DNA of 64,000 nt from contig NW_024881301.1 of assembly GCF_018691265.1 (NCBI RefSeq), positions 15,915,252-15,979,251 of the forward strand, written 5' to 3'. The position numbers were made by a program, and so were the translations under genes. Below the pieces are notes generated by a model that was not told the origin of the DNA, searched no databases, and saw nothing but the letters and a program-made list of their open reading frames with translations. This document shows positions 63,987-64,000 of the stretch, piece after piece. Origin of the DNA: Tyto alba (lineage: Eukaryota > Chordata > Aves > Strigiformes > Tytonidae). How positions within the stretch are numbered: the stretch's first letter is position 1; each line of letters opens with the position of its first letter.

Positions 63987-64000
63987 TGTTGGAGAATGGC
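63987..64000 (+). mobile_element. 3' LTR of provirus, first 14 bases only
   Basis: TGTTGGAGAATGGC is identical to the start of the 5' LTR and the window ends here. It proves a two-LTR provirus rather than a solo LTR. Confidence 0.93.

Larger units (their letters stand above)
61513..64000 (+). mobile_element. ERVK provirus, internally deleted, cut by the window edge
   Basis: A betaretrovirus-like provirus in order: 5' LTR, tRNA-Lys primer site, leader, start of gag, a fusion to an env transmembrane remnant, a post-env region, polypurine tract and the first 14 bases of the 3' LTR (63987-64000). The interior is only 1943 bp, against roughly 6-8 kb for a complete class II element, so most of gag, all of pro-pol and most of env are gone. 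Remaining reading frames are shifted and stopped, so it encodes no working viral protein. The flank before the LTR is GAAAAT; the matching target duplication lies outside the window. It could have moved only with proteins supplied by a helper. Confidence 0.93.

Overview
The window looks like bird nuclear DNA. It is AT-rich and carries CR1 LINE fragments in four places, ending in the TTCTATGATTCTATG-like CR1 3' end. It also has avian-type LTRs that begin TGTCCTGG and end CCACGACA in their own orientation, and a betaretrovirus-like (ERVK) LTR family with 6-bp target duplications. No intact, recognisable protein-coding gene is present. Most open frames are chance, simple-repeat or LTR shadows. 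The high LTR load and low gene content would suit a gene desert, a long intron or a sex-chromosome segment; the sequence alone cannot decide.

Layout. 1-1032: ERVL-like LTR (minus) with a 5-bp target duplication. 1033-12212: AT-rich DNA with two regions of exon-like or decayed sequence (about 4.6-5.6 kb and 8.7-11.95 kb). 12213-13080: another minus-strand LTR containing a diverged 46-bp minisatellite. 13081-24489: AT-rich DNA with an ERVK solo LTR (16849-17376) and a 154-bp perfect CTCC microsatellite (19101-19254). 24490-25294: CR1. 25295-33636: AT-rich DNA, a second ERVK solo LTR (31070-31584), then an ERVL-like LTR (32107-33631) interrupted by a third, inverted ERVK solo LTR (32967-33409). 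33637-45011: AT-rich DNA with a CR1 fragment at 42 kb. 45012-48633: exon-like blocks on the minus strand with matching splice phases, the best candidate for an undescribed gene or dead gene. 48634-61506: AT-rich DNA with two small CR1 pieces, a related pair of LTRs in opposite orientation (52871-53337 minus, 58714-59212 plus) and a candidate conserved noncoding element near 59.6 kb. 61513-64000: an internally deleted ERVK provirus running off the right edge.

The provirus keeps what lies in cis at both ends: LTR, tRNA-Lys primer site, leader, start of gag, an env transmembrane remnant, two purine-rich tracts and the first 14 bases of the 3' LTR. It has lost nearly all of gag-pol-env. Its LTR shares U3 with the three solo LTRs but has a different TATA/R/U5 part, so at least two promoter types circulate in the family. 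The four ERVK copies also differ by a ~99-bp U3 duplication, present in three and absent in one.
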